64,000 nucleotides of DNA, taken from contig KB899087.1 of NCBI GenBank assembly GCA_000378025.1, forward strand, positions 3,100,001 to 3,164,000, written 5' to 3'. A program made the position numbers and the translations under genes. Positions 25,107 through 34,983 of this stretch are shown piece by piece. Numbering within the stretch: position 1 is the stretch's first letter; the number at the start of each line of letters is the position of its first letter. The stretch comes from Xanthobacteraceae bacterium 501b (lineage in GTDB: Bacteria > Pseudomonadota > Alphaproteobacteria > Rhizobiales > Xanthobacteraceae). The notes below the pieces were generated by a model. The model ran no database searches and had not been told where the DNA came from. It was given only the letters and a program-made list of their open reading frames with translations.

Positions 25107-25750
25107 CGGTTTGCCGCGACGAAGGCGTCCACCCGCGCCCGGTTCAGCGCGAACCATTGCAGGGCGATTAGCACGAAGCCATTGGCGAAAGGCGTGGGGA
25201 ACGGAGCAGCAAGGCCAGCCAGCGCCTCGTCCACGGAGATGAGGAATGGCCGCGTCAGCTCTGTCTCGCCCGGCTCGCCAGCCACGTCCGGCACATCGGC
25301 GGAATCGATGAGGCCGAGATAGACCGTGGCATATTCGTCGCTTACGCCCGGGCTGGGGAGAAAGCGGGCGATGGGCAGCAGCGCGCGCGGCGCCACGCCG
25401 AGCTCCTCAACGCATTCGCGACGCGCGGCCGCCTCGGCTTCCTCCTCCGGATCGATGAGGCCGGCGGCGATCTCCACCAGTTCGCCCGCACCGGTGGCCA
25501 GTTGCGCGCCGAGGCGGAACTGGCGGATGAGAACGAAGCAATCCGCCGCCGGGTCATAGGCAAGCACGCCCACCACCGAACCGACCCGCAATATGTCGCG
25601 TCGCTGGCGCAGCCGGGCGCCGCCGGCTCCCTCCAAGGTGGCAATGAAGCGATGATAGGGGCGGAAGCCCGCGCCGACCTCCTCGGGCCCTGTGAGATCG
25701 AGGTCGATGGAGCGATCGGCGAGCTCGCCGACCTTCGCGCGCCCGCTCAT
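25103..25750 (-). CDS. Nudix hydrolase (ADP-ribose pyrophosphatase-like)
   Basis: 215 residues. The Nudix box AAGLIDPEEEAEAAARRECV-EELGV fits GX5EX7REUXEEXGU. The surrounding order (RQFRLGA, ELVEIAAGLIDPEEE, LPSPGVSDEYATVYLG) resembles ADP-ribose or nucleoside-diphosphate-sugar pyrophosphatases. It hydrolyses nucleoside diphosphates linked to another group. It is coupled to yejF by a 4-base overlap, making it the last gene of the peptide-transport operon, an unusual partner for a transporter. Confidence 0.88.
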   Translation of the reverse strand: MSGRAKVGELADRSIDLDLTGPEEVGAGFRPYHRFIATLEGAGGARLRQRRDILRVGSVVGVLAYDPAADCFVLIRQFRLGAQLATGAGELVEIAAGLIDPEEEAEAAARRECVEELGVAPRALLPIARFLPSPGVSDEYATVYLGLIDSADVPDVAGEPGETELTRPFLISVDEALAGLAAPFPTPFANGFVLIALQWFALNRARVDAFVAANR

Positions 25751-27378
25751 AGCGGCGCCGCCTCCATGTCGAAAGCCGCGGCGAACAACGCGCGGGTATA
25801 GTCGGTCTTCGGCTGGGCGAAGAGATCGGCCGCCGGTCCCTCCTCCACCACCACGCCGCTCTTCATCACCATCACCCGCGAGGCCAGCGCCGCAACGACG
25901 CGCAGATCATGGCTGATGAACAGATAGGTGAGGCCTCGCTTCTGCTGCAGGTCGCGCAGCAGGTCGACGATCTGCGCCTGAACGATCATGTCGAGCGCGC
26001 TGGTCGGCTCGTCCAGCACAATGAAAGACGGCTCCAGAACGATGGCGCGGGCGATAGCGACACGCTGGCGCTGGCCGCCGGAGAATTCATGGGGGTAGCG
26101 GTGGCGGGCCTCCGGATCGAGCCCGACATCGATAAGCGCCGCGACGACGCGGGCGTCGCGCTCTTCGGCACTCAGCTTGGGCTGATGGACCCGCAGCCCC
26201 TCGCCGATGATGTCCGTGACCGACATACGCGGGCTGAGCGAACCGAACGGGTCCTGGAACACCACCTGCATCGCCTGCCGCCGGGAGCGCATCTGCTTGA
26301 AGCCGAGCGTATCGATGGGATCGCCCATGAACACGATCGGCCCCTCGCTGGAGATGAGCCGCAGCAGGGCGAGGCCAAGCGTCGTCTTGCCCGAGCCGCT
26401 TTCCCCCACCACGCCCAATGTCTCGCCGCGCCTTATCTCAACCGAGATACCATCCACCGCCTTGATGTGGCCTACGGTCTTGCGCATCACCCCCGCCTTG
26501 ATCGGGAACCAGACCTTGAGGCCGGTCGTCTCCAGCACAACAGGCGCTTCCGGGTGGGGCGAGGCGGGGTTGCCACGCGGCTGAGCGGCGATCAGCGCCT
26601 GCGTGTAGGGATGCCGAGGGTGGGCGAAGAGCTCCCCCACCGGCCCTTCCTCAACGATCTTGCCATGGTTCATCACGCAGACCCGATCGGCGATCTTGCG
26701 CACGATGCCGAGGTCATGAGTGATGAACAGCATCGCCATGCCAAGCCGGCGCTGAAGATCCTTCAGCAAGGCGAGAATCTGCGCCTGCACCGTGACGTCG
26801 AGCGCCGTGGTCGGCTCGTCGGCGATGAGCAGTTGCGGCTCGTTGGCGAGCGCCATGGCGATCATCACCCGCTGGCGCTGGCCGCCCGAGAGCTGATGCG
26901 GGTAGGAGCCGAGCCGCGTCTCAGGCTGGGGAATGCCGACCTCGGTGAGGAGTTCAATCACCCGTGCCCGCGCCGCCGGCCCGCGCATGCCGCGATGCAG
27001 GAAGAGGATTTCTGCGATCTGCTGCTCGACCGTGTGCAACGGGTTGAGCGAACTCATCGGCTCCTGGAACACCATGGTGATGTCGTTGCCGCGCACCCGG
27101 CGTATCTCGCGCTCCTCCATGGCGAGAAGGTTCTCGCCCTGGAACAGCACCTCGCCGGAGGGGTGGCTGGCGGCGGGATATTGCAGCAGCTTGAGGATGG
27201 AGAGCGCCGTGACCGACTTGCCGGAGCCGCTCTCGCCCACCAGCGCGACCGTTTCGCCACGGTGGACATCGAAGGACACGCGGTCGACCGCCAGCGTGCT
27301 CCGCCCGCCTTGCGCGAAGGCGACGGAGAGATCACGGACGGAGAGGAGGGGGGCGTCTTGCAACGGCGTTTCGCTCAC
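25747..27378 (-). CDS. yejF: Peptide ABC transporter, fused ATP-binding protein YejF
   Basis: 543 residues with two complete nucleotide-binding domains. The first has Walker A GESGSGKS, signature LSGGQRQRV and Walker B LLIADEP. The second has [17 protein letters not shown] and FIVLDEP. The second ends with the oligopeptide-type region [11 protein letters not shown]. It powers uptake of oligopeptides. Its start overlaps the stop of yejE by 4 bases and its stop overlaps the Nudix gene start. Homologous importers take up microcin C and host antimicrobial peptides. Confidence 0.95.
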   Translation of the reverse strand: MSETPLQDAPLLSVRDLSVAFAQGGRSTLAVDRVSFDVHRGETVALVGESGSGKSVTALSILKLLQYPAASHPSGEVLFQGENLLAMEEREIRRVRGNDITMVFQEPMSSLNPLHTVEQQIAEILFLHRGMRGPAARARVIELLTEVGIPQPETRLGSYPHQLSGGQRQRVMIAMALANEPQLLIADEPTTALDVTVQAQILALLKDLQRRLGMAMLFITHDLGIVRKIADRVCVMNHGKIVEEGPVGELFAHPRHPYTQALIAAQPRGNPASPHPEAPVVLETTGLKVWFPIKAGVMRKTVGHIKAVDGISVEIRRGETLGVVGESGSGKTTLGLALLRLISSEGPIVFMGDPIDTLGFKQMRSRRQAMQVVFQDPFGSLSPRMSVTDIIGEGLRVHQPKLSAEERDARVVAALIDVGLDPEARHRYPHEFSGGQRQRVAIARAIVLEPSFIVLDEPTSALDMIVQAQIVDLLRDLQQKRGLTYLFISHDLRVVAALASRVMVMKSGVVVEEGPAADLFAQPKTDYTRALFAAAFDMEAAPL

Positions 27379-28541
27379 TGGAAGGTCTTCCGGGGATCAA
27401 AGGCGTCGCGGACCGCTTCGCCGATGAAGATGAGCAGGCTCAGCATGATGGCGACGGTGAAGAAGCCGGTGAGGCCGAGCCAGGGCGCCTGCACGTTCGA
27501 CTTGCCCTGTGCCAGCAATTCACCGAGCGAGGGTGAGCCGGGGGGCAGGCCGAAGCCGAGAAAGTCCAGCGCGGTCAGCGTCATCACCGAGGAGGAAACG
27601 ATGAAGGGCAGCATGGTCAGCGTCGCCACCATCGCGTTGGGCAGCATGTGCCGCCACATGATGACGCCGTTGGACACCCCCAGCGCCCGCGCGGCCTGCA
27701 CATATTCGAAGTTCCGGGCGCGCAAAAACTCTGCCCGCACCAGCCCGACCAGCGACACCCAGGAGAACAGCAGCAAGATGCCCAGCAGCACCCAGAACCC
27801 GGGCGCCAGAATCGAGGAGATGATCAGCAGGAGATAGAGCGCGGGGATCGAGGTCCATATCTCGATGAAGCGCTGGAAGATCAGGTCGGTCCAACCACCG
27901 AAATAGCCCTGCACCGCTCCCGCCGCGACGCCGATGACGGAGGAGATGATGGTGAGCACGAGGCCGAACACCACCGAGAGGCGGAAGCCGTAGATCAGAC
28001 GGGCCAGCACGTCGCGGCCCTGGTCATCCGTGCCCAGCCAGTTCCACTCCAGCGCACCGCAGCCGCCGGTGCGGCCGAGCTTCTCCACCACAGGAGCACA
28101 TTGGGCGTCGGTCAGCATCCAGGTCGGCGGTGAAGGGGCGGGGGTCGGCAGATCGAGATTGTGGGTGGAATAGGAATAGCGGATCGGCGGCCACACCATC
28201 CAGCCGCCCTTTTCATGGATCAGGTTCTGCAGATAGGGGTCGCGGTAATCCGCCTCGGTCTCGAAATCGCCCCCGAACGTGGTTTCGGGATAGGCGACCA
28301 GACCGGGGAAGTAATAGCCGCCGTCATATTCAATCAGGAACGGCTTGTCGTTGGCGATGAACTCCGCCCCGAGGCTGAGGATGAACAGCACGGAGAAGAG
28401 CCAGAAGCTCCACCAGCCGCGGCGGTTGCGCTTGAAATTGGCCCAGCGGCGCTGGTTGAGCGGCGACAGAAACGGGCGGTGCGGCCGGTCGGATGCGGCA
28501 TTCACCGGGGTGGTCGACACGGCAGTGTTGGCGGCGTCCAT
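27375..28541 (-). CDS. yejE: Peptide ABC transporter permease YejE
   Basis: 388 residues. A cytoplasmic N-terminus and one membrane helix (WWSFWLFSVLFILSLGAEFI), then a long periplasmic insert (about 60-165) typical of YejE, then five further helices. The permease signature EAA loop is near EYVQAARALGVSNGVIMWRH. Start 3 bases from the yejB stop, and stop overlapping yejF. It forms the inner-membrane channel together with YejB. Confidence 0.95.
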   Translation of the reverse strand: MDAANTAVSTTPVNAASDRPHRPFLSPLNQRRWANFKRNRRGWWSFWLFSVLFILSLGAEFIANDKPFLIEYDGGYYFPGLVAYPETTFGGDFETEADYRDPYLQNLIHEKGGWMVWPPIRYSYSTHNLDLPTPAPSPPTWMLTDAQCAPVVEKLGRTGGCGALEWNWLGTDDQGRDVLARLIYGFRLSVVFGLVLTIISSVIGVAAGAVQGYFGGWTDLIFQRFIEIWTSIPALYLLLIISSILAPGFWVLLGILLLFSWVSLVGLVRAEFLRARNFEYVQAARALGVSNGVIMWRHMLPNAMVATLTMLPFIVSSSVMTLTALDFLGFGLPPGSPSLGELLAQGKSNVQAPWLGLTGFFTVAIMLSLLIFIGEAVRDAFDPRKTFQ

Positions 28542-28543
28542 GC

Positions 28544-29650
28544 TCAGACGTCCCGCGTGTCAAAGTCGATGCGCGGATCGACCCAGGTATAGGTGAGGTC
28601 GGAAATCAGGTTCACTACCAGCCCGACCAGCGAGAAGATGAAGAGATTGGCGAACACGACGGGGTAGTCGCGGTTGAGCACGCTCTCGAACCCAAGCAGG
28701 CCCAGCCCGTCGAGCGAGAAGATGGTCTCGATCAGGAGCGAGCCGGAGAAGAACGCGGCGACAAACGCCCCGGGGAAGCCGGCGATGATGATCAGCATGG
28801 CGTTGCGGAACACATGGCGGTAGAGCACGGCCCGCTCCGACAGCCCCTTCATCCGCGCCGTGACGACATACTGCTTGCGGATCTCGTCAAGGAACGAGTT
28901 CTTGGTCAACAGCGCCATGGTGGCGAAGGCGCCCAGCACCATGGAAGTGATGGGCAGCGCCAGATGCCAGAAATAGTCGAGGATCTTTCCCCCCAGCGAG
29001 AGCTGGTCCCAGTTCTCCGAGGTCAGCCCGCGCAGGGGGAACCAAGAAAAGAACGAGCCGCCGGCAAACACGATGATGAGCAGGATCGCGAAGAGGAAGC
29101 TGGGAATGGCATAGCCGACGATGATGACCGCCGAGGTCCACACATCGAAGCGCGAGCCGTCGCGCACCGCCTTGGCGATGCCGAGCGGGATGGAGATGGC
29201 ATAGGTGATGAGCGTCATCCACAGGCCGAGCGAGATCGACACCGGCATCTTCTCGGCGATCAGGTCGATCACCGAGACGTCGCGGAAGTAGGACCGGCCG
29301 AAATCGAAGCGGACATAGTCCCACATCATCTTCAGGAAGCGCTCATGGGCCGGTCGGTCGAAGCCAAACTGCTTCTCCAGGTCCTTGATGAAGGCCGGGT
29401 CCAGCCCCTGCGCACCGCGATATTTGGAAGAGACCGGGTCGCCTCCCGGCGCGCTCTGCTGCATGCCACCAAAATCACCGCCCCCACCTGAAATGCGGGC
29501 GGTGGCGGAGGTGCCCTGCCCGGTCAGCTCGGCGATCACCCGCTCGACCGGCCCGCCCGGCGCGAACTGCACGACAGCGAAGGAAACCAGCATGATGCCG
29601 ATGACGGTGGGCACCATCAGGGCGATGCGTCGGACGATATAGGCCAGCAT
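28544..29650 (-). CDS. yejB: Peptide ABC transporter permease YejB
   Basis: 368 residues from the ATG at 29650; a start at 29680 adds 10 residues. Six predicted membrane helices beginning LAYIVRRIALMVPTVIGIML, a periplasmic loop with a Gly-rich stretch (ISGGGGDFGGMQQSAPGGD), and the conserved EAA-type region RKQYVVTARMKGLSERAVLY. It pairs with YejE as the channel of the peptide importer. The gap to the binding-protein gene upstream (158 bases) holds nothing clear. Confidence 0.95.
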   Translation of the reverse strand: MLAYIVRRIALMVPTVIGIMLVSFAVVQFAPGGPVERVIAELTGQGTSATARISGGGGDFGGMQQSAPGGDPVSSKYRGAQGLDPAFIKDLEKQFGFDRPAHERFLKMMWDYVRFDFGRSYFRDVSVIDLIAEKMPVSISLGLWMTLITYAISIPLGIAKAVRDGSRFDVWTSAVIIVGYAIPSFLFAILLIIVFAGGSFFSWFPLRGLTSENWDQLSLGGKILDYFWHLALPITSMVLGAFATMALLTKNSFLDEIRKQYVVTARMKGLSERAVLYRHVFRNAMLIIIAGFPGAFVAAFFSGSLLIETIFSLDGLGLLGFESVLNRDYPVVFANLFIFSLVGLVVNLISDLTYTWVDPRIDFDTRDV

Positions 29651-29808
29651 ACGATCGGGTTTCCTCCGCGAGGCGGGCACAAGGTGGAGGGCGGGCGCAC
29701 CCGCGTCAACTTAACGTCCGTTCATGCAGGAGCGTTGCCAGCTGCACGACTTACGACAAGGCCGGCCTGACAGATCGCCCCGCTCGGATGACGTCGCGCG
29801 CATGTTTC

Positions 29809-31860
29809 TCATCCCGCCGACCTCGTGCGCGCCGACCAGAGTTCCGGAATGGCGCGGGCATAGGTCGGGCGCGGCGCGGAGGGCCAGCCGAATTCGTCCC
29901 AGAAGGCGATGCGGAACTCGGCGGAGTACCATTGCGGCACCCAGTAGCGTCCCGCGCGCAGCCGGCGGTCGAGCACGCGGCAGGCGGTGCGCAGCTGATC
30001 GCGCGTCGGCGCGGCGATCACCTCCTCGATCAACAGGTCGACGATCGGATCGGCAATGCCGGACAGGTTATTGGAACCCGGAGTGTTGGCCGCGCTCGAG
30101 CCAAAATAGTTGCGCAGCGATTCGCCCGGCACGGTGGAGAGCGAGAAGCGCCGCACCGTGGCATCGAAATCGAAGTCGTTGAGCCGGCGCTGGTATTGCG
30201 GGGAATCGACCAGACGGAAGTTGGCCGCGATGCCGAGCAGTTCGAGGTTCTTGATGAAGGGAGCAGTGTGGCGCTCCAGCCCGTTCTCGTCGTCGAGAAA
30301 CTCGATGGTCAGACCCTCGCCCTGTGGGTCGACGAGGCGGCCGTTCTTGACGGTCCACCCCGCTTCCCGCAGAAGCTGCGTGCCGCGCCGCCGCAGCGCC
30401 CGGTCCTGCCCCGAGCCGTCAGAGACGGGCGGCGACCAGGGCGGGGCCTTCAGCACCGCCACGTCTTCGGCGCTGAGCCGATCACCCAGGCGCGCGATAA
30501 GCGCCACCTCGTCCGGGCCGGCCGGGCCTTCCGCCTTGAGGTCGGAATTCTCGAAGAAGGATGTCGTGCGCCTATAGGCGTCGTACATCAGGTTCTTGTT
30601 GGTCCACTCGAAATCGAAGGCGTAGGAAAGCGCCTCGCGCACGCGGGGATCGGCGAATTTCAGCCGGCGCAGATTGAGGAACCAACCCTGCGCACCCGAT
30701 GGCGTGCGATCGGGCAGGATCTCGCGCTTCACCCGTCCCTCGTTCAGCGCCGGAAAATCATAGCCGGTAGCCCAGGTCCGGGCCGTGAACTCCTGCCGGA
30801 ACAGATAGGCCCGTGCCTTGAACGCCTCGAACCCAACCTCTCGGTCGCGGAAATACTCGTAGCGTAAAACGTCGAAGTTGTTCACGCCGGCATTCACCGG
30901 AAGGTCCTTGGCCCAGTAGTCGGGATCGCGGCGATACTCGATGAAGCGACCAACCTCGAACCGGCCAACCTTATAGGCGCCCGAGCCGAGCGGGGGCTCC
31001 AGCGAGCTCGCGTCGAACGGGGTGGAACTGTAGTAGGCCTTTGAGAAGATCGGCAGCGAGGCGGCGAACAACGGCACGTCGCGCGCCCGCCGGGGCGCAA
31101 AGCGCAACGTGACGATCTCGGCGCCCTCGGCCTCGGCGCCCTCCATGTCCCGCAGGTTTTGCGCGATAATGGGATGGCCCTTGCTCTTCAACAGGTTAAG
31201 CGAGAAGGCGACATCTTCGGCGGTGAGCTTCGTTCCATCGTGGAAGCGCGCCTGCGGCCGCAGGCGGAAGCGGTAGAGCGTGCCGTCTTCTGAAACTGCG
31301 ACGCTCTGCGCCACCAGACCATAAATGGCGTCCGGCTCGTCAAAGGCCCGCGCCATCAGTGTATCGAAGATGAGATCGAGGCCCTGCGCGCCGTCGCCCT
31401 TCAAGATGTAGCCGTTCAGCGAATTGAAGGTCTGGAACGACTGGTTGAACGCTGCGGTCGGGCCGACCTGCGAGAAGGTGCCGCCCGTGGGCGAGGCAGG
31501 GTCGACATAGTCGAAATGGGCGAAGTCGATAGGATATTTCAGATCACCGAACACCGACAGGCCATGCCGCTCCGGTCCGAAGCCGGACACCGGCGCACCG
31601 GCAGCCGAAGGGACAGTGGATTGGGGCGCGGTCTCCTGAGCAACACTCCGCCGGCCGAGCCAGGGCACGAGCGACGCGCCGGCGGCGAAGGCCAGAAGCG
31701 CGCGGCGGGAGACGGCACCGCCATCGTCCCGGACGGCCGGAACGGCCGATCCGGGATCGCGTGCCGAAAACGGATGAGGGAGATGACGATCCCGGCTCTC
31801 CGGCTTCGCCTCCGGCCGGGAGGACGGCGGCCCGCCCCGACGCGCCCCCGCGCCGCTCAC
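29809..31860 (-). CDS. Extracellular peptide-binding protein, second copy, Tat-type signal
   Basis: 683 residues if started at the GTG at 31860, which overlaps the stop of the upstream gene (GTGA); it is the only standard start in frame before the signal. About 50 residues of odd Arg/Pro-rich sequence precede SRRALLAFAAGASLVPWLG, a twin-arginine signal. The SBP_bac_5 fold follows (HGLSVFGDLKYPIDFAHFDY, RFRLRPQARFHDGTKLTAED). It binds peptides in the periplasm for YejBEF. Part of the N-terminal extension is encoded by a REP-like palindrome (about 31785-31820), so the true start or the extension itself is suspect. Confidence 0.85.
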   Translation of the reverse strand: MSGAGARRGGPPSSRPEAKPESRDRHLPHPFSARDPGSAVPAVRDDGGAVSRRALLAFAAGASLVPWLGRRSVAQETAPQSTVPSAAGAPVSGFGPERHGLSVFGDLKYPIDFAHFDYVDPASPTGGTFSQVGPTAAFNQSFQTFNSLNGYILKGDGAQGLDLIFDTLMARAFDEPDAIYGLVAQSVAVSEDGTLYRFRLRPQARFHDGTKLTAEDVAFSLNLLKSKGHPIIAQNLRDMEGAEAEGAEIVTLRFAPRRARDVPLFAASLPIFSKAYYSSTPFDASSLEPPLGSGAYKVGRFEVGRFIEYRRDPDYWAKDLPVNAGVNNFDVLRYEYFRDREVGFEAFKARAYLFRQEFTARTWATGYDFPALNEGRVKREILPDRTPSGAQGWFLNLRRLKFADPRVREALSYAFDFEWTNKNLMYDAYRRTTSFFENSDLKAEGPAGPDEVALIARLGDRLSAEDVAVLKAPPWSPPVSDGSGQDRALRRRGTQLLREAGWTVKNGRLVDPQGEGLTIEFLDDENGLERHTAPFIKNLELLGIAANFRLVDSPQYQRRLNDFDFDATVRRFSLSTVPGESLRNYFGSSAANTPGSNNLSGIADPIVDLLIEEVIAAPTRDQLRTACRVLDRRLRAGRYWVPQWYSAEFRIAFWDEFGWPSAPRPTYARAIPELWSARTRSAG

Positions 31861-33731
31861 CGGGCGGCCCCGGTCTTGGCCGCCTTCTCCGCGTCCCACC
31901 ACCAGATGGTGGGGAAGCCGTCGGAATATTCCGGCAGCTTTTCGGGGTGGCCGAACCGGTTCCAGCGGGCGGTGCGGGTGTTGGGGTAGTTCCAGCTGGG
32001 AACCACATAGTCATGCGCCAGTAGTACCCGATCGAGCGCGCGGGTAGCCGCCACCAGTTCCTCGCGGCTGGTGGCGTAGATGACCTTCTCGATCAGCGCG
32101 TCGATGCCGGGATCCTTGATGCCGGCATAATTGTTCGAGCCCTCGCGGTCGGCCGCGCTGGAGCCCCAGTAATCGCGCTGCTCATTGCCCGGCGAGAGCG
32201 ACTGGCCCCAGCCGGTGATGATCATGTCGTAGTCGCGCGCGCGCACCCGGTTGATATACTGTGACGTGTCGACCTGACGGACGTTCACGGAGATGCCGAG
32301 ACGTTCGAGTGAAGGTTTGTAGAATAGCGCCACCCGCTCGAAGGCGGGATTGGCGATCAGGATCTCCATCGTGAAGGGCTCGCCCTTGGCGTTGACCAGC
32401 TTGCCGCCCTTCACCTCATAGCCGGCCTGCTTAAGCAGGTTCGCCGCCTCGCGCAGATTGCCGCGCCGCAGGCCCTCGCTCCAGCCTTCCGGATTGGCGT
32501 AGGGCGTGGTGAAGACGCTGGCGGGGATCTTGTCCTTCACGCTTTCCAAAATCTGCAGTTCCAACCCCTGCGGCAGGCCGGAGGAGGCCAGTTCGGTATT
32601 CTGGAAGTAGCTCGACGTGCGCTTGTACTGGCCGAAGAAAAGGGTGCGATTCATGCCGTCGAAATCGAGCGCCAGATTGAGAGCGCGGCGCACTCGCTGG
32701 TCCTGGAATTTCTCGCGCCGCAAATTGGGGATGAAGGCTTGCATCGCCCCAGAGGCGCGCTCCGGGAATTCCTCCAGTACGACCTTGCCCTCCTTCACCG
32801 CCGGGAAATTATAGGCGGTGGCCCAGTCCTTGGCCGAGGTCTCAACCCGAAAATCGTACTGGTCGCCCTTGAAGGCCTCCAGCTCGACGGTGGAATCACG
32901 GAAATACTCGTAGCGCTGCTCGGCGAAATTGTTGGTGCCGATGTTCACCGGCAGATCCTTCCCCCAATAGTCGGACACGCGCTCGAAGGAGATGGAGCGA
33001 CCGGGCTGAACCTGCTTCACCTTATACGGACCCGAGCCAAGCGGCACTTCCAGCGTGCCCTGGCTGATATCGCGTGGCTTGCCGTCCGGCCCGTTCGCCG
33101 TCCACCAGTGCTTGGGCATCACGCGCAGCTGGCCGACGATCTGCGGCAGTTCGCGGTTGCCCGCCTGGTCGAAGGTGAAGGTCACCTCGCGCTCGCCAGT
33201 GACGGCGGCGCCCTTCACATGGCTGTAGTAATAGGCCTGCCGAGGGTTGTTCTTGGTCAGCTGCTCGAAGGACCAGACGACGTCGTCAGCAGTGATAGGC
33301 TGCCCATCATGCCACTTCGCCTCGGGGCGTAGTCGGTAGGTGACGGAGGAGAAATCGGCCGGGTAGCGCACGCTTTCCGCAATCAGCCCGTATTCCGTCG
33401 CCACCTCGTCATAGGCCGAACTCATCAGCGTATCGTATATCAGTTGAAGCCCGGCGGCCGGCGTGCCGCGCGGAACAATATCGTTTAGCGAATCGAAGGT
33501 GCCATCGACCGAGAGCCGCAGCAGGCCGGCCTTGGTCGCATCCGGGTTCACATAGTCGAAATGCTTGAAGTCAGCCGGGTATTTCGGCTGGCCCATCAGT
33601 GAGAGGCCGTGCCGCCAATCTCCGGCGCTTGCCGTCGATGCGGCGGCGGACGGGGCGGGCGCCGTCTCCTGAGCCAGGGCGGATCCGAACAGGCCGAAGC
33701 CGAGGGCGACGACCGCCAGGGACCGGGTCAT
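31857..33731 (-). CDS. yejA: Extracellular peptide-binding protein, first copy (YejA-like)
   Basis: 624 residues from the ATG at 33731 with GGAG 7 bases upstream; the signal SLAVVALGFGLFGSALAQ follows at once, a Sec-type leader. SBP_bac_5 solute-binding domain with HGLSLMGQPKYPADFKHFDY, YRLRPEAKWHDGQPITADDV, RYEYFRDSTVELEAFKGDQY and NEQRDYWGSS. It delivers oligopeptides (microcin C-type or antimicrobial) to YejBEF. It is the first gene of the leftward operon and resembles the next gene along its whole length, so the two are tandem duplicates. Confidence 0.92.
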   Translation of the reverse strand: MTRSLAVVALGFGLFGSALAQETAPAPSAAASTASAGDWRHGLSLMGQPKYPADFKHFDYVNPDATKAGLLRLSVDGTFDSLNDIVPRGTPAAGLQLIYDTLMSSAYDEVATEYGLIAESVRYPADFSSVTYRLRPEAKWHDGQPITADDVVWSFEQLTKNNPRQAYYYSHVKGAAVTGEREVTFTFDQAGNRELPQIVGQLRVMPKHWWTANGPDGKPRDISQGTLEVPLGSGPYKVKQVQPGRSISFERVSDYWGKDLPVNIGTNNFAEQRYEYFRDSTVELEAFKGDQYDFRVETSAKDWATAYNFPAVKEGKVVLEEFPERASGAMQAFIPNLRREKFQDQRVRRALNLALDFDGMNRTLFFGQYKRTSSYFQNTELASSGLPQGLELQILESVKDKIPASVFTTPYANPEGWSEGLRRGNLREAANLLKQAGYEVKGGKLVNAKGEPFTMEILIANPAFERVALFYKPSLERLGISVNVRQVDTSQYINRVRARDYDMIITGWGQSLSPGNEQRDYWGSSAADREGSNNYAGIKDPGIDALIEKVIYATSREELVAATRALDRVLLAHDYVVPSWNYPNTRTARWNRFGHPEKLPEYSDGFPTIWWWDAEKAAKTGAAR

Positions 33732-33900
33732 CGCGCCGCTCCATGGCGGCGGGCGCCGGCCATGAGCGGCGGGGCGGTCGGAGCGGCGGAGCCGGGTCAT
33801 GCGCATCATCCCTTTGGCACGTCGTCTGGCGAGGCAGCGCAAGGCGCAAGCCCCATGACGATTATGAACATTGGCGGTCAATATGAAGGGGGGAGTCCGG

Positions 33901-33937
33901 AAAAGAATAAGGCCGGCGACGCATTGCGCCGCCGGCC
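33901..33937 (-). terminator. Rho-independent terminator of the cytochrome c gene
   Basis: On the minus strand an 8-bp stem (GGCCGGCG with CGCCGGCC) is followed by TTATTCTTTT. It lies 40 bases past the stop of the leftward cytochrome c gene. Confidence 0.8.
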
Positions 33938-33977
33938 TGACGTGATCGTGAAAGCCTCGCCCCGCAGGGCGGGCGGC

Positions 33978-34766
33978 TCAGGGCGCAGCGGGCGCCGCAG
34001 GAGCGGGTTCGGCCGGAGCCGGTTCTGCCGGAACGGGAGCCGCCGGCGCAGGAGCCACTTCGGGTGCAGGCGCAGCCGGAGCCGGGGGCGCCTCGGGCGC
34101 AGGCGCAGCCGGCGCGGGCGCCGGAACGGTGGTGGCAGGCGCGGCGGAGCCGGCCGGCGGAGGGACGTTGCCACCGGTCTCGCCTGAAGCCGGCTGGGTC
34201 GCCGCAGGCTCAGCGGCGGCGGGCGTCGCCTCCGGCGAGGGCAGCGGGAGCGGGTTGTGCGACAGCGTGTTGAGATAGGCGATCAGGTCGGCGCGGTCGG
34301 TATCCTTGGCGATACCGGCGAAGCCCATCGAGGTGCCGGGAACATGCGTCTTCGGGCTCTTGATGAAGCCGTTGAGCTGCTCGAAAGTCCAGTCGCCGCC
34401 GTGCGCCTTCATCGCGGCGGAATAGGCGAAGCCTTCCGCACTCGCCACCGGGCGGCCGACGACGCCGTAGAGATCCGGACCGACCTTGGCACCGGCACCT
34501 TCCACGAAGTTGTGGCAGGCCGCGCACTTCTTCGACTGGGCCTCACCCTTCTGCGGGCTGGCGGCGGCGAGGAGTTGGGGAAGCGGGACGGCGGCAGGCT
34601 CGGCCTGCGCCTGGCCCGTCAGTTCCTCCTGCACGGCGATCTCGTAGCCCGCCTTCTCCGGCCCATGGCTGGAGAACAGGATGTCGGCGAACACGTTCAG
34701 ACCGAGCGTCAACGTCAGCACGCCCAGGACCGCACCAGCAACCTTGTTCAGCTCGAAGCTGTCCAT
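33978..34766 (-). CDS. Membrane-anchored class I cytochrome c with Pro/Ala-rich tail (CycM-like)
   Basis: 262 residues from the ATG at 34766 with GGGAG upstream. An uncleaved hydrophobic N-terminus (AGAVLGVLTLTLGLNVFADI) anchors it. The haem site is C81-A-A-C84-H85 and the likely axial Met is M147 in PGTSMGF, with the class I pattern GPDLYGVVGRPV and DRADLIAYLNTLS. It should pass electrons in the periplasm to an oxidase. About 85 residues after the domain are Pro/Ala/Glu repeats, much longer than usual for CycM-type cytochromes. It has its own terminator. Confidence 0.9.
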   Translation of the reverse strand: MDSFELNKVAGAVLGVLTLTLGLNVFADILFSSHGPEKAGYEIAVQEELTGQAQAEPAAVPLPQLLAAASPQKGEAQSKKCAACHNFVEGAGAKVGPDLYGVVGRPVASAEGFAYSAAMKAHGGDWTFEQLNGFIKSPKTHVPGTSMGFAGIAKDTDRADLIAYLNTLSHNPLPLPSPEATPAAAEPAATQPASGETGGNVPPPAGSAAPATTVPAPAPAAPAPEAPPAPAAPAPEVAPAPAAPVPAEPAPAEPAPAAPAAP

Positions 34767-34983
34767 CGAAATATTCGCTCCCTCACCCGGCACGCGAGCC
34801 ATCCGGCTGGCCCGCAATACCCTGCGCGCAATGTATCAGCGCTCGCTTGCGACCGCCAATGGCGCGCGGGAACTAATCATTTTGACGGTTCGCGTGCAAC
34901 CCGTATAAGCGCGCTGCGGTGCTACGTTTCGCCACTCTGAGAGAGGCGCCCGGCACCACGCAGCACGATGACAGGGCACCGAC

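Noticed and set aside
24180-25157. A 325-residue leftward frame over the NlpC/P60 gene
   Set aside because: The NlpC/P60 catalytic motifs are on the + strand; the opposite frame lacks any.
25909-27837. A 642-residue rightward frame over yejF and yejE
   Set aside because: Antisense artefact; sequence is His/Arg/Gly-rich without any domain.
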